Below, piece by piece: positions 25,034 to 34,592 of a stretch of DNA of 64,000 nt; the first letter of the stretch is position 1, and every line of letters starts with the position of its first letter. A model generated the notes under the pieces. It was not told the origin of the DNA. It worked only from the letters and a program-made list of their open reading frames with translations, and searched no databases. A program made the position numbers and the translations under genes. The stretch spans positions 114,769 to 178,768 of the forward strand of contig CBDCYS010000023.1 of assembly GCA_965224215.1 (NCBI GenBank). Reading direction: 5' to 3'. This stretch comes from CBDCYS01 sp965224215. GTDB taxonomy: Bacteria; Acidobacteriota; Terriglobia; Bryobacterales; UBA6623.

Positions 25034-25764
25034 GTAGCGCAGCACCTGCTCGGGACTGCCAAAAGGCGGCTTCAAGTAGACCACCCACTTGTTGCGAAAT
25101 AGGGTTCTCAGGAAAGCCGAGAAGGCGCGGGGTTGGGACAGGAACCGCAGCTGACCATAAAAGGTGAGTCGTCCCTCGGCGAAGGCCTTCCGTAAAGCGT
25201 CGACAAACTTGCCGCGAAACACCTCAGCGAGGACGTCTTTGGGAAGGAAGAAGCTGTCGTAGCGCGGCTCGATCCAGCGGGTGTGATTCGGGGAGAGGCC
25301 GCCGGCGGCAATGACCGAGTGCACATGGGATGATGTTGGAGCTTCTGATTCCAGGTGTGCAAGACGCTGAAGAAGCCGATCTCGGCGCCCAGACGCTGGG
25401 GATCGCGGGCCACCTCTAACAGCGTTTCCGCGCTGGTGCGTAGCAGCAGAGAGTAGACGACTCGCTTGTTCTGTAAGGTCAGCCTGGAGAGTTCGTGGGG
25501 CAGCGTGAAGACGGCGTGCAGGTAGCGCGCAGGCAGCAACTGTTTGCGCCGCGCCTGGAGCCAGCGCTCGCGGGTGTTGGCCTGACACTTGGGGCAGTGT
25601 CGATTTCTACACGAGTTGTAGGAGATGGCAGGGCGATGGCCGCAGTCGGAGCATTCATCGAGATGACCGCCGAGTGCGGCCGTGCGGCAATGCTCGATCG
25701 CCGACAGCACTTTGAGGCCACCATACCCTATCCGCCCAATAAGGGTGACCTGCAGCCACGCTAA
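25034..25764 (-). pseudogene. IS91-type transposase, N-terminal and central piece
   Basis: The zinc-binding start is visible (CSDCGHRPAISYNSCRNRHC followed by PKCQ), then the LLPARYLHAVFTLPHEL segment and, after a frameshift at about 25325, IAAGGLSPNHTRWIEPRYD and YLKPPFGSPEQVLRYC. The N-terminal 30 or so residues are missing. Interrupted by the IS1202-like element, with the remainder at 23084-23213. IS91-like elements move by rolling-circle replication; this copy is dead. Confidence 0.78.
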
Positions 25765-26220
25765 GCGTCTGCCGTCAGGCTTCGTTCAAATCGCGTTACC
25801 ACCATCAATCCTGGATCGCTAGCTCATAACATCCTACAACGAAAGCACTTAGCCTCAAACGCCCGCAACTTTGTTTCCTGACCCGCTCTGCCGGAGTCCT
25901 CGCCTTCCTTTTTCCGTCGCAGCAGATCTTTAGCATGCTAAACTAGGGCGCTACCGGAAATTCTCCACTAGCCCGGATTTCCACGTTAATTTTCTAAGTT
26001 AACACCACGACAGCCTTGTCGGACAACTAAAACAGGCTGTTGGAACGCTTCGACCCACCCCGGAACTGCCGTCGGGCGAAAAATTTCTTGTGCTCCGGAG
26101 CGCAGGTGGTGTATTCTGTGCGAGTCGGACGTCCAAATCGGAATTTCGGTACACAGGATCGTGGCTATGCGGTGACATCTGACCGCCAACGTTCCGACCC
26201 CGATCGGATTTCATAGTTCC
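25765..26220. other. Intergenic region upstream of the amidohydrolase
   Basis: No gene recognised. Contains GCGTTACCACCATCAATCCTGG at about 25793, reminiscent of the intron-home repeat arm, and a block at about 26110-26145 (GTGTATTCTGTG...CCAAATCGGAATTTCGG) similar to 7955-7995 that may be a promoter region. Confidence 0.4.
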
Positions 26221-27855
26221 ATGCCAAGCTACCGACGCAGCACCCCGCTGACCCCCGCCCTGATGGTCGTATTACTTGGCTTGACCGGCCCCGGCACTGG
26301 GGCCACTGCCCAAAGTACTCAATCGGCCCGGGCGCGGCAGGGCCCCTTTCCACGGCTCGTTATCGCCAATGCGATGATCATTCCCGGCCACGGCGGACCC
26401 GCCTACGGTCCGGCCGATATCATCATCGCCGACAACAGGATTCACCAGATCATTGCTCATAACGGTGTGACCGGCCGGCCCGTTGATGCGCCGGTCCCGG
26501 GCGGCGACCGGGTCATTGACGCCACCGGCATGTACGTCATGCCCGGGCTCATCGATCTCCACACGCACATCCGGAACGAGCCGCTGCCTCTCCAGTACAT
26601 CTACAACCTCAAGCTGGCTCACGGCGTCACTACCATGGTGAACGGTGCGGGTCGCGGCTGGGTTTCGGCCCAGGAGCAGCAACGCCAGTCGGATGCCAAT
26701 CAGATCACGGCCCCCCGCATGTTCCCCATTCGCGACTGGGGGCCGTCGCGAGCCCGAGATCCCGGCAGCGCCCCGCCCGCCCCGGAGATCGAGCCATGGC
26801 ACGACCCGTCTCAGGCTCCCGAACTCGCACGTCAGCTCATCGGCGACGGCGCGCATGTGATCCGCGTCGGCAGTCTGGCCTGGAATGACGAGTTGTTCGG
26901 AGCCGTCGCCCGAGCGGTGTACGACGCGGGCGGCATTACCACCGTCCATCTGCCACCGTCTGACATCTCCGTCGTGAACGCACTCACGGCCGCCGAACTC
27001 GGCGTCACGATGATCGAACATCACTACGGGTACGCCGAGGCCTCGCTGGGTGACCGAGTGCAACCGTTCCCCCCGGACTACAACTACATGGACGAGGCCC
27101 AGCGGTTCCGGGAGGCCGGCTCCATCTGGCAACTTGCAGACGACGGACGACTGTTCGGCGAGGTGGTCGACCGGCTCGTGGCGTCCGGCGTTTCCCTTGC
27201 CCCCACCATGAGCGCGTATGAGTCCAACCGAGACATCAATCGCGCGATGGGCCTCCCTTGGCACCAGGCCTACACGCATCGCCAGTTGATCGAATGGTAT
27301 TACCCGAACCCCGCGAACCACGCGGCCCACCACTGGAACTGGACCTCGAAAGACGAACAGCGGTGGAGTGACACGTTCCGGAAGTGGCAGAAGCTCATCT
27401 ACGAGTTCCACGTGCGTGGCGGCCATCTCTCATACGCCGTCGACGATCCCTATCTCTGGAATACCAGCGGAATCGGGAACGTTCGGGAGATGCAATTGAT
27501 GCACGAGGCCGGACTCGATCCACTCGAAGTGATCCGGGTGGCGACGCGGAACAGCGCGCTCACCTTGCGTCGACCCGACCTGGGACTCATTCAAACCGGT
27601 TTCACCGCAGACCTGATCATCGTCGACGGGAATCCGCTCGAAAATCTCCGCTACCTCTACACCTTCGGCGCGCTCGACATGACCTCGGACGGCGAAATCG
27701 TGCGTCGAGGCGGCGTGCGATGGACCATCAAGAACGGCGTCGTTTTCGACAACGACATGTTGATCGATGACGTGCTGCGCGAGGTCGCTACATCCAAGGA
27801 AGGCTGGACAAACCCGGTCGAGGGACTGTTTGCCCCGCTGCGCCGCGACCGATGA
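26221..27855 (+). CDS. Secreted metal-dependent amidohydrolase
   Basis: 544 residues with a signal peptide (LTPALMVVLLGLTGPGTGATA). Amidohydrolase-superfamily hallmarks: an N-terminal beta segment with DATGMYVMPGLIDLHTHI, holding the HxH metal ligands at about residue 118; HLPPSD (about 247) and MIEHHYG (about 268), offering further His ligands; and a late Asp in YAVDDPYLW (about 413). The C-terminal RPDLGLIQTGFTADLIIVDG segment is typical of imidazolonepropionase/dihydroorotase-type members. It should hydrolyse an amide or ester in the periplasm; the substrate is not deducible. The gene appears complete and stands alone. Confidence 0.85.
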   Translation: MPSYRRSTPLTPALMVVLLGLTGPGTGATAQSTQSARARQGPFPRLVIANAMIIPGHGGPAYGPADIIIADNRIHQIIAHNGVTGRPVDAPVPGGDRVIDATGMYVMPGLIDLHTHIRNEPLPLQYIYNLKLAHGVTTMVNGAGRGWVSAQEQQRQSDANQITAPRMFPIRDWGPSRARDPGSAPPAPEIEPWHDPSQAPELARQLIGDGAHVIRVGSLAWNDELFGAVARAVYDAGGITTVHLPPSDISVVNALTAAELGVTMIEHHYGYAEASLGDRVQPFPPDYNYMDEAQRFREAGSIWQLADDGRLFGEVVDRLVASGVSLAPTMSAYESNRDINRAMGLPWHQAYTHRQLIEWYYPNPANHAAHHWNWTSKDEQRWSDTFRKWQKLIYEFHVRGGHLSYAVDDPYLWNTSGIGNVREMQLMHEAGLDPLEVIRVATRNSALTLRRPDLGLIQTGFTADLIIVDGNPLENLRYLYTFGALDMTSDGEIVRRGGVRWTIKNGVVFDNDMLIDDVLREVATSKEGWTNPVEGLFAPLRRDR

Positions 27856-28140
27856 TTAGATCGAACCGGGTTGGGGCCGGAGTGTCACCACCACCGTGGT
27901 GGTGTCATCCGGCGTCAAATAGAACCACGTCGTATCGGAGGTCAGGCGGCCCGACGAATCTACGGCGAAGAGCTTGACCAGTTGCAGCTGGCTGGGACGC
28001 CCCATCTGGGTAATCAGGCTGCCCTGCCGGTCCGTCGTATCGCACGCGACACTCCACCACGGACTCGTCCACCACGCGAGCCGTGCGTGGGGCACCACTG
28101 CCGCCAGCGAATCCACCGTGTTGATCCGGGATAAGATCTC
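27856..28140 (-). pseudogene. C-terminal fragment of an unrecognised protein
   Basis: The minus-strand frame ends ...SSGRLTSDTTWFYLTPDDTT and VVVTLRPQPGSI. Composition looks coding (INTVDSLAAVVPHARLAWW), but I do not know the family. Upstream of about 28140 the frame runs into the antisense of the kinase-tail fragment, so the N-terminal part is lost. It converges with the amidohydrolase gene. Confidence 0.45.
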
Positions 28141-28147
28141 TTTTACG

Positions 28148-28783
28148 TCCCGACCCCGACGGAACGGCAAGGCGGACGTATTCATCCAATCCGTCAAGGG
28201 CGGTGGGGAACCGGATGTACTGGTGGGCACGCCAAATAATGAATTTGGGACCGACTGGTCCTCGGACGGGAAATACCTTGCCTACGGTAAAGGACAGGAC
28301 ATCTGGTATCTGCGGCGCAAAGAGGATGAGAGTGGATACGAAGCGGTCCCATTTATCCAATCTGCTTTTGATGAGAATTCGGCCAACTTCTCGCCGGACG
28401 GGCGATTTCTCGCCTACGTTTCAGACAAGTCGGGCAGATATGAAGTCTATGTCCAGCGGTTTCCCGACGGTGGGGGCAGGGTGACGGTATCGACCAATGG
28501 CGGGGTACAACCGCGGTGGCGTGGTGACAGCAAGGAACTGTTCTACGTGGAGGACGATACTCTCGTGGCGGTTTCGGTAACGACGAGCCCGAGTTTTTCC
28601 GTGGGCGCCGTCACGAGACTGTTTGAGGACCGCGGTGCTCTCGCCCGAGCGCGCGGTCACCACTATGATGTGGCCCCCGATGGCCGGCGGTTCGTGCTCG
28701 TCGAGACACTAGAGCAACCCGCACCCGCCATCCGCGTGGTCGAGAACTGGTTCGCCGAGTTCCGTGACCGCGAGCAGGACTAA
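28148..28783 (+). pseudogene. Ser/Thr kinase, periplasmic propeller C-terminal fragment
   Basis: About 210 residues of WD40/PD40-like repeats: FGTDWSSDGKYLAYGKGQDI, NFSPDGRFLAYVSDKSGRYE, VYVQRFPDGGGRVTVS, VQPRWRGDSKELFYVEDD, YDVAPDGRRFVLVE. It ends VVENWFAEFRDREQD. The intact kinase at 29876-32617 has the same layout and nearly the same last residues. The kinase and membrane parts are missing. Confidence 0.8.
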
Positions 28784-28838
28784 GTCCCTTGAAACAAACG
28801 AGATAGCTCTCGTCTGCGATAACTGTTGATTAATCCCG

Positions 28839-28946
28839 TAACCACCAGTAATCCGCTGTCAGAGGCCCTTCTCCGAGTCGTAGTGAGAGCTAAACCCCGC
28901 CCCAACCAATGAGTTAGAATGGTCTGAGCCAGATTGCTGGTGGGAA
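28839..28946 (+). repeat. Palindromic intergenic repeat, copy 2 (intron home site)
   Basis: Begins TAACCACCAGTAATCCGCTG and ends GATTGCTGGTGGGAA, two inversely related arms enclosing the same middle words as copy 1 and copy 3. It lies 55 bases after a kinase stop codon; the spacer GAAAC...GTTGATTAATCC is also kept after the kinase stops at 32617 and 55685. Confidence 0.72.
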
Positions 28947-29830
28947 GTGTGTCCAGTCAAGGCTGGCATGTTCAGTGGGAGACAGTCCCACCGGGGTAAA
29001 AGTCAGAGCCCCGTAGCTTGGGTTGCATCCGTGTGGAGGAAACGAAGCCGATGAAGCCAACTGACAAAGCCATCCTTGGGATGGTGAGCAAGTCACCGGG
29101 CCGTAACAAAAGTGAACCCATAGGTGGCCTCGAAAAGCTAAAACCCCGGAGGCCGAACCCTCTTTCCACGGGTGAAGGCAGCATGGCCTGGCGCAGACTG
29201 ACTGCAGCGCCAGTTCACTCCGGCGGGGTGCTAGGGACAGCACGGTGACAAGGGCATGCTAAGCAACTGGAGAAGCCCTCCTCGTCCCGTCGAGAAATTG
29301 GCGGGCAGGGAAGCCGTATAACTGGCGAAAACCAGGAAATCGGTGGAAGGCGAGAGGATGGCGGCTAGGTTCGTAGTAGTGAGGAAGCGGGGTAACGCCC
29401 GTGGAGCGAAGGAGCCTTGCTGCACATGAAGTCTTGGTCAACACAGTGAGGCAGGGGCGAAATGATAAAAGCGTCCGGTAGTCTGCAGGATCTGAGACGA
29501 AGACTATACGGCAAGGGGAAGGCTGAACGGACTTGGCGTTAACCCAAGGCCTCGGTCGGAAGCGGTGGAGTAGTCAATGGCGAGAGCAGACACCTGGATT
29601 CGGGTGACGGCTTCCGAGCTGTCGTCGAAAGCAACTCCGATCGGATAGGTCTCATAAACCTTGTCGTGAAGTGTGCAGGAGCGCGTAGTGAAGGAAATCT
29701 TCATGCTGCGTGCGAGGTGGCGGGAGCTGGAAACGGAGCCACGGACACGGTTAACCGGGCACGAAGGGGGAAACCCCGGATACAGCCAAGCCAGGTCCTG
29801 ACGGGCCACCGCGCCAGTTCCCGACCCTAC
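28947..29830 (+). mobile_element. ORF-less group II intron-like element, copy 3 (884 bp)
   Basis: Same ends and interior as copies 1 and 2; it lacks one base in a GGCGGAGCAGG stretch near 29303. The reverse-transcriptase remnant is at 29462-29542. Inserted between GGGAA and GGCTTGTAATC, exactly as in the tandem pair, and followed 45 bases later by the start of the complete kinase. Confidence 0.67.
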
Positions 29831-29859
29831 GGCTTGTAATCACCAGGTATCCGGTACGC

Positions 29860-29865
29860 TACAAT
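29860..29865 (+). promoter_or_regulatory. TACAAT -10 box of the kinase gene
   Basis: Ends 10 bases before the ATG at 29876, the same spacing as at 15918. No ribosome-binding site is seen between it and the start codon, in agreement with a leaderless message. Confidence 0.5.
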
Positions 29866-29875
29866 TTTGACCGTC

Positions 29876-32617
29876 ATGGTTGGCCGCACGATCAGCCACT
29901 ACAAGGTCCTCTCCGAAGTCGGCCGGGGCGGCATGGGCGTCGTCTACAAGGCCGAGGATCTCAAACTCAAGCGCGCTGTCGCGCTGAAGTTTCTGGCGCC
30001 GCATCTGCTACAAGACGAAGAAGCCCGCAAGCGATTCCAACGGGAAGCCACCGCCGCCGCCGGGCTCAGTCATCCCAACATTTGCACCATCCATGAAATC
30101 AGCGAGGAAGGTGGCCAGACCTTCCTCGTCATGGAGTTCATCGAGGGCGAGGGCCTCGACAACAAGATTGAACGCGGTCCCTTGGCTTTGAAGGAAGCTC
30201 TGGGCTTCGCCCGCCAAGTCGCTGACGGCCTTGCCGCCGCTCATGCCAAGGGAGTCGTGCATCGCGACATTAAGCCGGGTAATTTGCTTGTCACTCCTGA
30301 AGGGCGGGTCAAGATTATCGACTTCGGCCTGGCGCTGCTGACCGAAGGCTCCAAGCTGACCAAGCTCGACGGGACGGTCGGCACGGTCGCCTACATGTCA
30401 CCCGAGCAGGCGCAAGGCATCGAGGTGGACTATCGTACCGACATCTGGGCGCTGGGCTGCGTGACCTACGAGATGGTCCGCGGACAACGGCCTTTTCAGG
30501 GCGTCTACGATCAGGCGCTGGTCTACGAAATCGTCAACCAGGAGCCGGAACCGCTAACAGGCGTTCGCAAGGGCGTCCCGATGGAGTTGGAGTGGATCGT
30601 CGGCAAATGTCTGGCGAAAGACCGCGAAGATCGCTACAACCACGCCGAGGACATGATGCTCGACCTGAGGACTCTGGCCGAGAAGTTGAAGTCCGGCGGA
30701 TCGAGAGTTCTTCGCACCCAGCCTGCCGCTGCGCCAAGCCAGGCAGGAACACACTCCGCGCCTTTCCATGGTTCGGCAGCAGTCGGCGCGCAACCCGGCC
30801 TTGCCTCGCAACAGACAGCGGCTCCGGTGGTCGCGTATGGGGAGACGGTCCCAAAGCGGAAGCTCCGTGTCCATCAGGCGTTGCTCGCCGTCACCGCTCT
30901 TGCTTTGCTGGCCGTTTCGTTCGTCCATTTCCGTGAGACCCCTCCCGAGAAGCAGGTGCGCAAGTTCGCCCTCACGCCCGAGGACTTCCAATCTAGTGAA
31001 GCGAGGGCTGCCATCTCGCCCCACGCCGAATACATTGTTTACTCCGCAGGCACGCCGAGGACGAGCCTGTGGGTGCAGCCGCTCAACCAGGAAAGCCTGC
31101 GGCGGCTGGAAGGAACCGAAGGCGCCACGCGGCCCTTTTGGTCGTCTGACAGCGAGTTCATCGGTTTTGTCGTCGGCAGGAATCTCAAGCGAGTGCCCGT
31201 CTCAGGAGGTCCAACGGTCGACATTTGTAGCCTTCCGGGCACTGGACGATTCTTCCTAGCCGCTTGGCGGCCTGATGGCGAGTCCATCGTGTTCGCGTCG
31301 CAGAACCCGATCCGGCTCTTTGAAGTCTCTGCACGCGGCGGAGAACTGCGGGTCTTGGTAGACCGAGCTGTGGAAGGGACAGATGTTTCCGCCTCCTCGC
31401 CCCAATTCCTTTTGGATCGTATTCTTCTCTACCGCGTGGGCAGTGATCCATCCCGAGGCGAAACTCTCGTCGCTCGCGACATGGAGACAGGCGCGGAACA
31501 GGAGTGGCCCTTGTCAGCCGGCTTCTTCGTCTATTCCCGCACGGGCCATATCCTCTACCAACTACATTTCCTCTTTACCGGGGAGCTGTGGGCCCTGCCT
31601 TTCTCGTCGGACCCTCTGGGGCCTTCGGGAGATTCGTTTCCCATTGCCAATAACGCCAGCTGGCCGAGCGTCGCAGACGACGGTGTGCTTGTGTATCGGC
31701 AGGACGGAGTACCACAAAGCATGCGAGTGCGGATAGTCGGTCGTTCCGGGACAGAGATTGACGACACGGACCGTCGTTGGCGAATAGCCATGCAACCGAC
31801 GTTTTCGCTGGACGGCAGGCGCCTGATTGGGGTTCTCGGCAATGACGATACACAGGACATTTGGCTCTATAACTTGATTAACCGCAACTGGACTCGTCTG
31901 ACCGCAGACCTTGGCCGCGAGATCTTCCCGGTTTGGGCCCCGGACGAGGAACGAGTGGCTTTCGCTTCCAACCGAGGACGCGACTTCGGTATCTACGTGC
32001 AATCGGCGGAGCCAAGTGAGGCGCAGCTCCTCCTCGATACGCCGGGTCTCGAGGTCACGACCGACTGGAACAGGGCTGCCGATCGGATTCTCTACTACCG
32101 GGTCGAGTCGGACGAGCGGGGTCGCGACTTGTGGTATCTCGAACCGGACGGGCGGGGTGGCTACGCCCCGAAGCTGTTCTTGAGCGAACCCTTCAACCAA
32201 AGGTCCGGCGCCTTCTCTCCTGACGGCCGTTGGGTCGCGTATGTGACCGACCAGGAGGGCCCGAACGAGGTCTATGTCCGGAAGTTCCCTGAAGGCACTC
32301 CGGTGCACAAAGTCTCGCGGCAGGGAGGAGAGGCGCCCCGCTGGCGTGGCAACGGACAGCAGCTTTATTACGTCGAGGGTCAGACCCTAGTGGCCGTCGA
32401 CGTGAACCTCGATGACGAGTTTTCGTTCGGCGCACCGCAGCCGCTTTTCTCCGATCCCGTTTTGCTCGACGACCCGATATTCCGCCGCTACGATGTTGCG
32501 CCGGATGGACAGACCTTCGCCGTCGCATCGCTTTCGCCCGAAGCCCTTGCCTCGTCGCCGGTCATCCGAGTTGTTGAGAATTGGTTTGAGGAGTTCCGCG
32601 ACCGCGAGCAGGACTAA
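29876..32617 (+). CDS. Transmembrane Ser/Thr protein kinase with PD40-type propeller
   Basis: 913 residues from the ATG at 29876; a TTG three codons earlier is open but lacks support. Kinase domain about 9-270: glycine loop VGRGGMGVVYKAED, catalytic Lys in AVALKFL, HRDIKPGN catalytic loop, IDFGLA, MSPEQAQG. An Ala/Pro/Gln linker follows, then one membrane helix (HQALLAVTALALLAVSFVHF, about 330-350). The periplasmic part carries WD40-like blades (FWSSDSEFIGFVVG, AWRPDGESIVFAS, VWAPDEERVAFASNRG, FSPDGRWVAYVTDQEG) and ends RVVENWFEEFRDREQD. Such Hanks-type kinases of Acidobacteriota are thought to sense extracytoplasmic ligands and phosphorylate cytosolic proteins. All catalytic motifs are present, so it should be active. 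Confidence 0.92.
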   Translation: MVGRTISHYKVLSEVGRGGMGVVYKAEDLKLKRAVALKFLAPHLLQDEEARKRFQREATAAAGLSHPNICTIHEISEEGGQTFLVMEFIEGEGLDNKIERGPLALKEALGFARQVADGLAAAHAKGVVHRDIKPGNLLVTPEGRVKIIDFGLALLTEGSKLTKLDGTVGTVAYMSPEQAQGIEVDYRTDIWALGCVTYEMVRGQRPFQGVYDQALVYEIVNQEPEPLTGVRKGVPMELEWIVGKCLAKDREDRYNHAEDMMLDLRTLAEKLKSGGSRVLRTQPAAAPSQAGTHSAPFHGSAAVGAQPGLASQQTAAPVVAYGETVPKRKLRVHQALLAVTALALLAVSFVHFRETPPEKQVRKFALTPEDFQSSEARAAISPHAEYIVYSAGTPRTSLWVQPLNQESLRRLEGTEGATRPFWSSDSEFIGFVVGRNLKRVPVSGGPTVDICSLPGTGRFFLAAWRPDGESIVFASQNPIRLFEVSARGGELRVLVDRAVEGTDVSASSPQFLLDRILLYRVGSDPSRGETLVARDMETGAEQEWPLSAGFFVYSRTGHILYQLHFLFTGELWALPFSSDPLGPSGDSFPIANNASWPSVADDGVLVYRQDGVPQSMRVRIVGRSGTEIDDTDRRWRIAMQPTFSLDGRRLIGVLGNDDTQDIWLYNLINRNWTRLTADLGREIFPVWAPDEERVAFASNRGRDFGIYVQSAEPSEAQLLLDTPGLEVTTDWNRAADRILYYRVESDERGRDLWYLEPDGRGGYAPKLFLSEPFNQRSGAFSPDGRWVAYVTDQEGPNEVYVRKFPEGTPVHKVSRQGGEAPRWRGNGQQLYYVEGQTLVAVDVNLDDEFSFGAPQPLFSDPVLLDDPIFRRYDVAPDGQTFAVASLSPEALASSPVIRVVENWFEEFRDREQD

Positions 32618-32913
32618 CTCCCCCGAAACGAACTAGATAGCGCCTGTGGGCCGATAGCTGTTGATTAATCCCCTTACCACCAGTAATCCGTAGCGTTGAT
32701 TGCGTAACTTATTCCAAAAACATAACTTAGCCTGATTCTAGAAGCTGATAAACGAAGATTTACTCTCGCCCGGCTCTTGGTCCTGCCTCGATAAAATATG
32801 TGCGGCACATAATTCCGCGGGCTGACCCCTTCGGGTTCGGGTACGATCACGCAGAACGGCTCTGCGATTTGGAGATGGGGGCTGCTGTCAGATCTTGATA
32901 AGCACGGCGCGCA
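32618..32913. other. Post-kinase conserved tail and non-coding sequence
   Basis: From 32620 to about 32694 the sequence repeats the tail found after the kinase stops at 28783 and 55685 (GAAAC...AGATAG, then GTTGATTAATCC...TTACCACCAGTAATCCG). Only the first arm of the palindromic repeat is present; no intron follows. The remainder is AT-richer than the surroundings and holds no gene. Confidence 0.55.
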
Positions 32914-33308
32914 GTAGTCCAGGGGGCGGCCTCGCCCACGAGACAGCGCCGAATACGTGTAACGGACAAAGATGCCCGGTTCCCTTGCAGCTGTTGTGAG
33001 GATGGAACGTCACGAAACAGGCATCTGGGGACATTGCGACCTGAAGAGGGAACACGACGAATGCAGACCATGATCAACCCGGGGCGCTTGCCCGGTTCTC
33101 TGATTCTCCGCGCCCTGCTCGAAGTGATGCTGCCGGCGGGCTCGGCGCTCGCGGCTGACGGCGTCATCGAGATCAATCAAGCTCGCGCCCGCGCCGGCGG
33201 AGTCAGCGCCGACGACGAGCCTGGTTTTCCGGTGACACCGAGTCGTTCAGGCTCCTACCGGAAACTGCAGGTGAACGTTCAAGTTCCGCTGGAGGCGCCC
33301 GTAGGCGA
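32914..33308 (+). repeat. 395 bp direct repeat, first copy
   Basis: Identical to 33498-33892 except for one substitution seen (GATGCCCGG versus GATGCCAGG). Each copy contains the 3' end of a beta-helix-type gene (encoding GGGLAHETAPNTCNGQRC and a stop), a short spacer, and the 5' end of the next such gene. This is the signature of unequal recombination in a former tandem gene array. Confidence 0.9.
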
Positions 33309-33583
33309 CTATAGTCCGCGGCAACGTCGTGCGTCGCAACGGCCGCAGTGGAATCAGATCCTTCAATGGCACGGTACTGAACAACTTGATTGCTAACAAT
33401 GCCAACCCACAGCTGGTGCTGGGAAGCCAATCCTCTTGGGGCGGAAACAACCTAATCAGTGACGAGGACGATCTTTTCGCCCTTCCGTCGCCGCCCGGTA
33501 GTCCAGGGGGCGGCCTCGCCCACGAGACAGCGCCGAATACGTGTAACGGACAAAGATGCCAGGTTCCCTTGCAGCTGTTGTGA
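33061..33583 (+). pseudogene. Right-handed beta-helix-type secreted protein, internally deleted
   Basis: Starts MQTMINPGRLPGSLILRALL with a signal-like segment, then DGVIEINQARARAGGVSADD, a start seen in many acidobacterial beta-helix repeat proteins. After VPLEAPVGD the frame changes; in another frame a beta-helix end is read (GNVVRRNGRSGIRSFNGTVL, NNLISDEDD) up to the stop at 33583. The central helix turns are deleted and the frame is broken. Confidence 0.6.
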
Positions 33584-33892
33584 GGATGGAACGTCACGAA
33601 ACAGGCATCTGGGGACATTGCGACCTGAAGAGGGAACACGACGAATGCAGACCATGATCAACCCGGGGCGCTTGCCCGGTTCTCTGATTCTCCGCGCCCT
33701 GCTCGAAGTGATGCTGCCGGCGGGCTCGGCGCTCGCGGCTGACGGCGTCATCGAGATCAATCAAGCTCGCGCCCGCGCCGGCGGAGTCAGCGCCGACGAC
33801 GAGCCTGGTTTTCCGGTGACACCGAGTCGTTCAGGCTCCTACCGGAAACTGCAGGTGAACGTTCAAGTTCCGCTGGAGGCGCCCGTAGGCGA
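33498..33892 (+). repeat. 395 bp direct repeat, second copy
   Basis: Second copy of the unit at 32914-33308, 584 bases downstream. Its left part is the 3' end of the pseudogene at 33061-33583, and its right part is the 5' end of the chimeric ORF at 33645. Confidence 0.9.
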
Positions 33893-33980
33893 TGGCGTCC
33901 CCATCAGCATCTCGGTTCAGGGGAGCGCCAGCCAAGCAGGCGCAACAGTGGCAGTTGCGCAGTCGCAATGCCTAATGTGA
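33645..33980 (+). CDS. Short chimeric secreted ORF (beta-helix N-terminus with TIGR03437-type end)
   Basis: 111 residues. The first part is the same signal and DGVIEINQARAR region as at 33061. From about residue 70 it reads QVNVQVPLEAPVGDGVPISI and SVQGSASQAGATVAVAQ, which is how Solibacter TIGR03437 domains normally end. The two parts are joined in frame, so a small secreted protein could be made, but it looks like a recombination product. Any function is doubtful. Confidence 0.45.
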   Translation: MQTMINPGRLPGSLILRALLEVMLPAGSALAADGVIEINQARARAGGVSADDEPGFPVTPSRSGSYRKLQVNVQVPLEAPVGDGVPISISVQGSASQAGATVAVAQSQCLM

Positions 33981-34592
33981 GCACTGCTTAACGACCACGG
34001 CGATCGTTACAGTAGGAGCACGAGATGATGAACACCAAAAGCCCGAGAAACCGGCAGCTCCTAGCAATGGCCGCGGTGACGGCGGTATTGGCTGCGGGGA
34101 CCGGTTGCGGCTGCACCGAAGCGGGCGCGGGAGCGGCAGCGCTGGAGCATCCCATCGACCCCTGTGATCTGACGGGGACATTTGTCGATCTTATTGACGC
34201 ACGGGGTGCGTCAATCGGTCCAGGCGTTTCGTTCACCCTATTGGGGGGGGCGTCGAAGACCTATACTGTCGAGATCGCGTGCGCAGGTGGGGATGATCCC
34301 CTTCCCGAGGCTTTTGAGATCAGCGTCGATCCCGACTTCGACTCCGGGTTTATGTTTTTTGCGCGCGCCCGACAACATGAGATCGGCTTCTTGGTCGATT
34401 GGCTCACGGTAGAGATTGCTTCCGACCCCGAAGATTGCACGATCTCGGACGACTACGGCATCGCCTGCTCAATCGCGCAGACGTCTTCCGTCACCCTGAG
34501 GGGCGACCCAGGGAATCTGCCGGCAGGCACATACTCGACGAAGCTCGCGATTGTCGGAGGCGTGCTGACAGCCGACTTTGAGTTTATTGTTA

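Noticed and set aside
23147..25102. Plus-strand frame of 651 codons across the IS1202-like element
   Set aside because: Runs over both element ends and is out of frame with the transposase; Arg/Ala-rich shadow.
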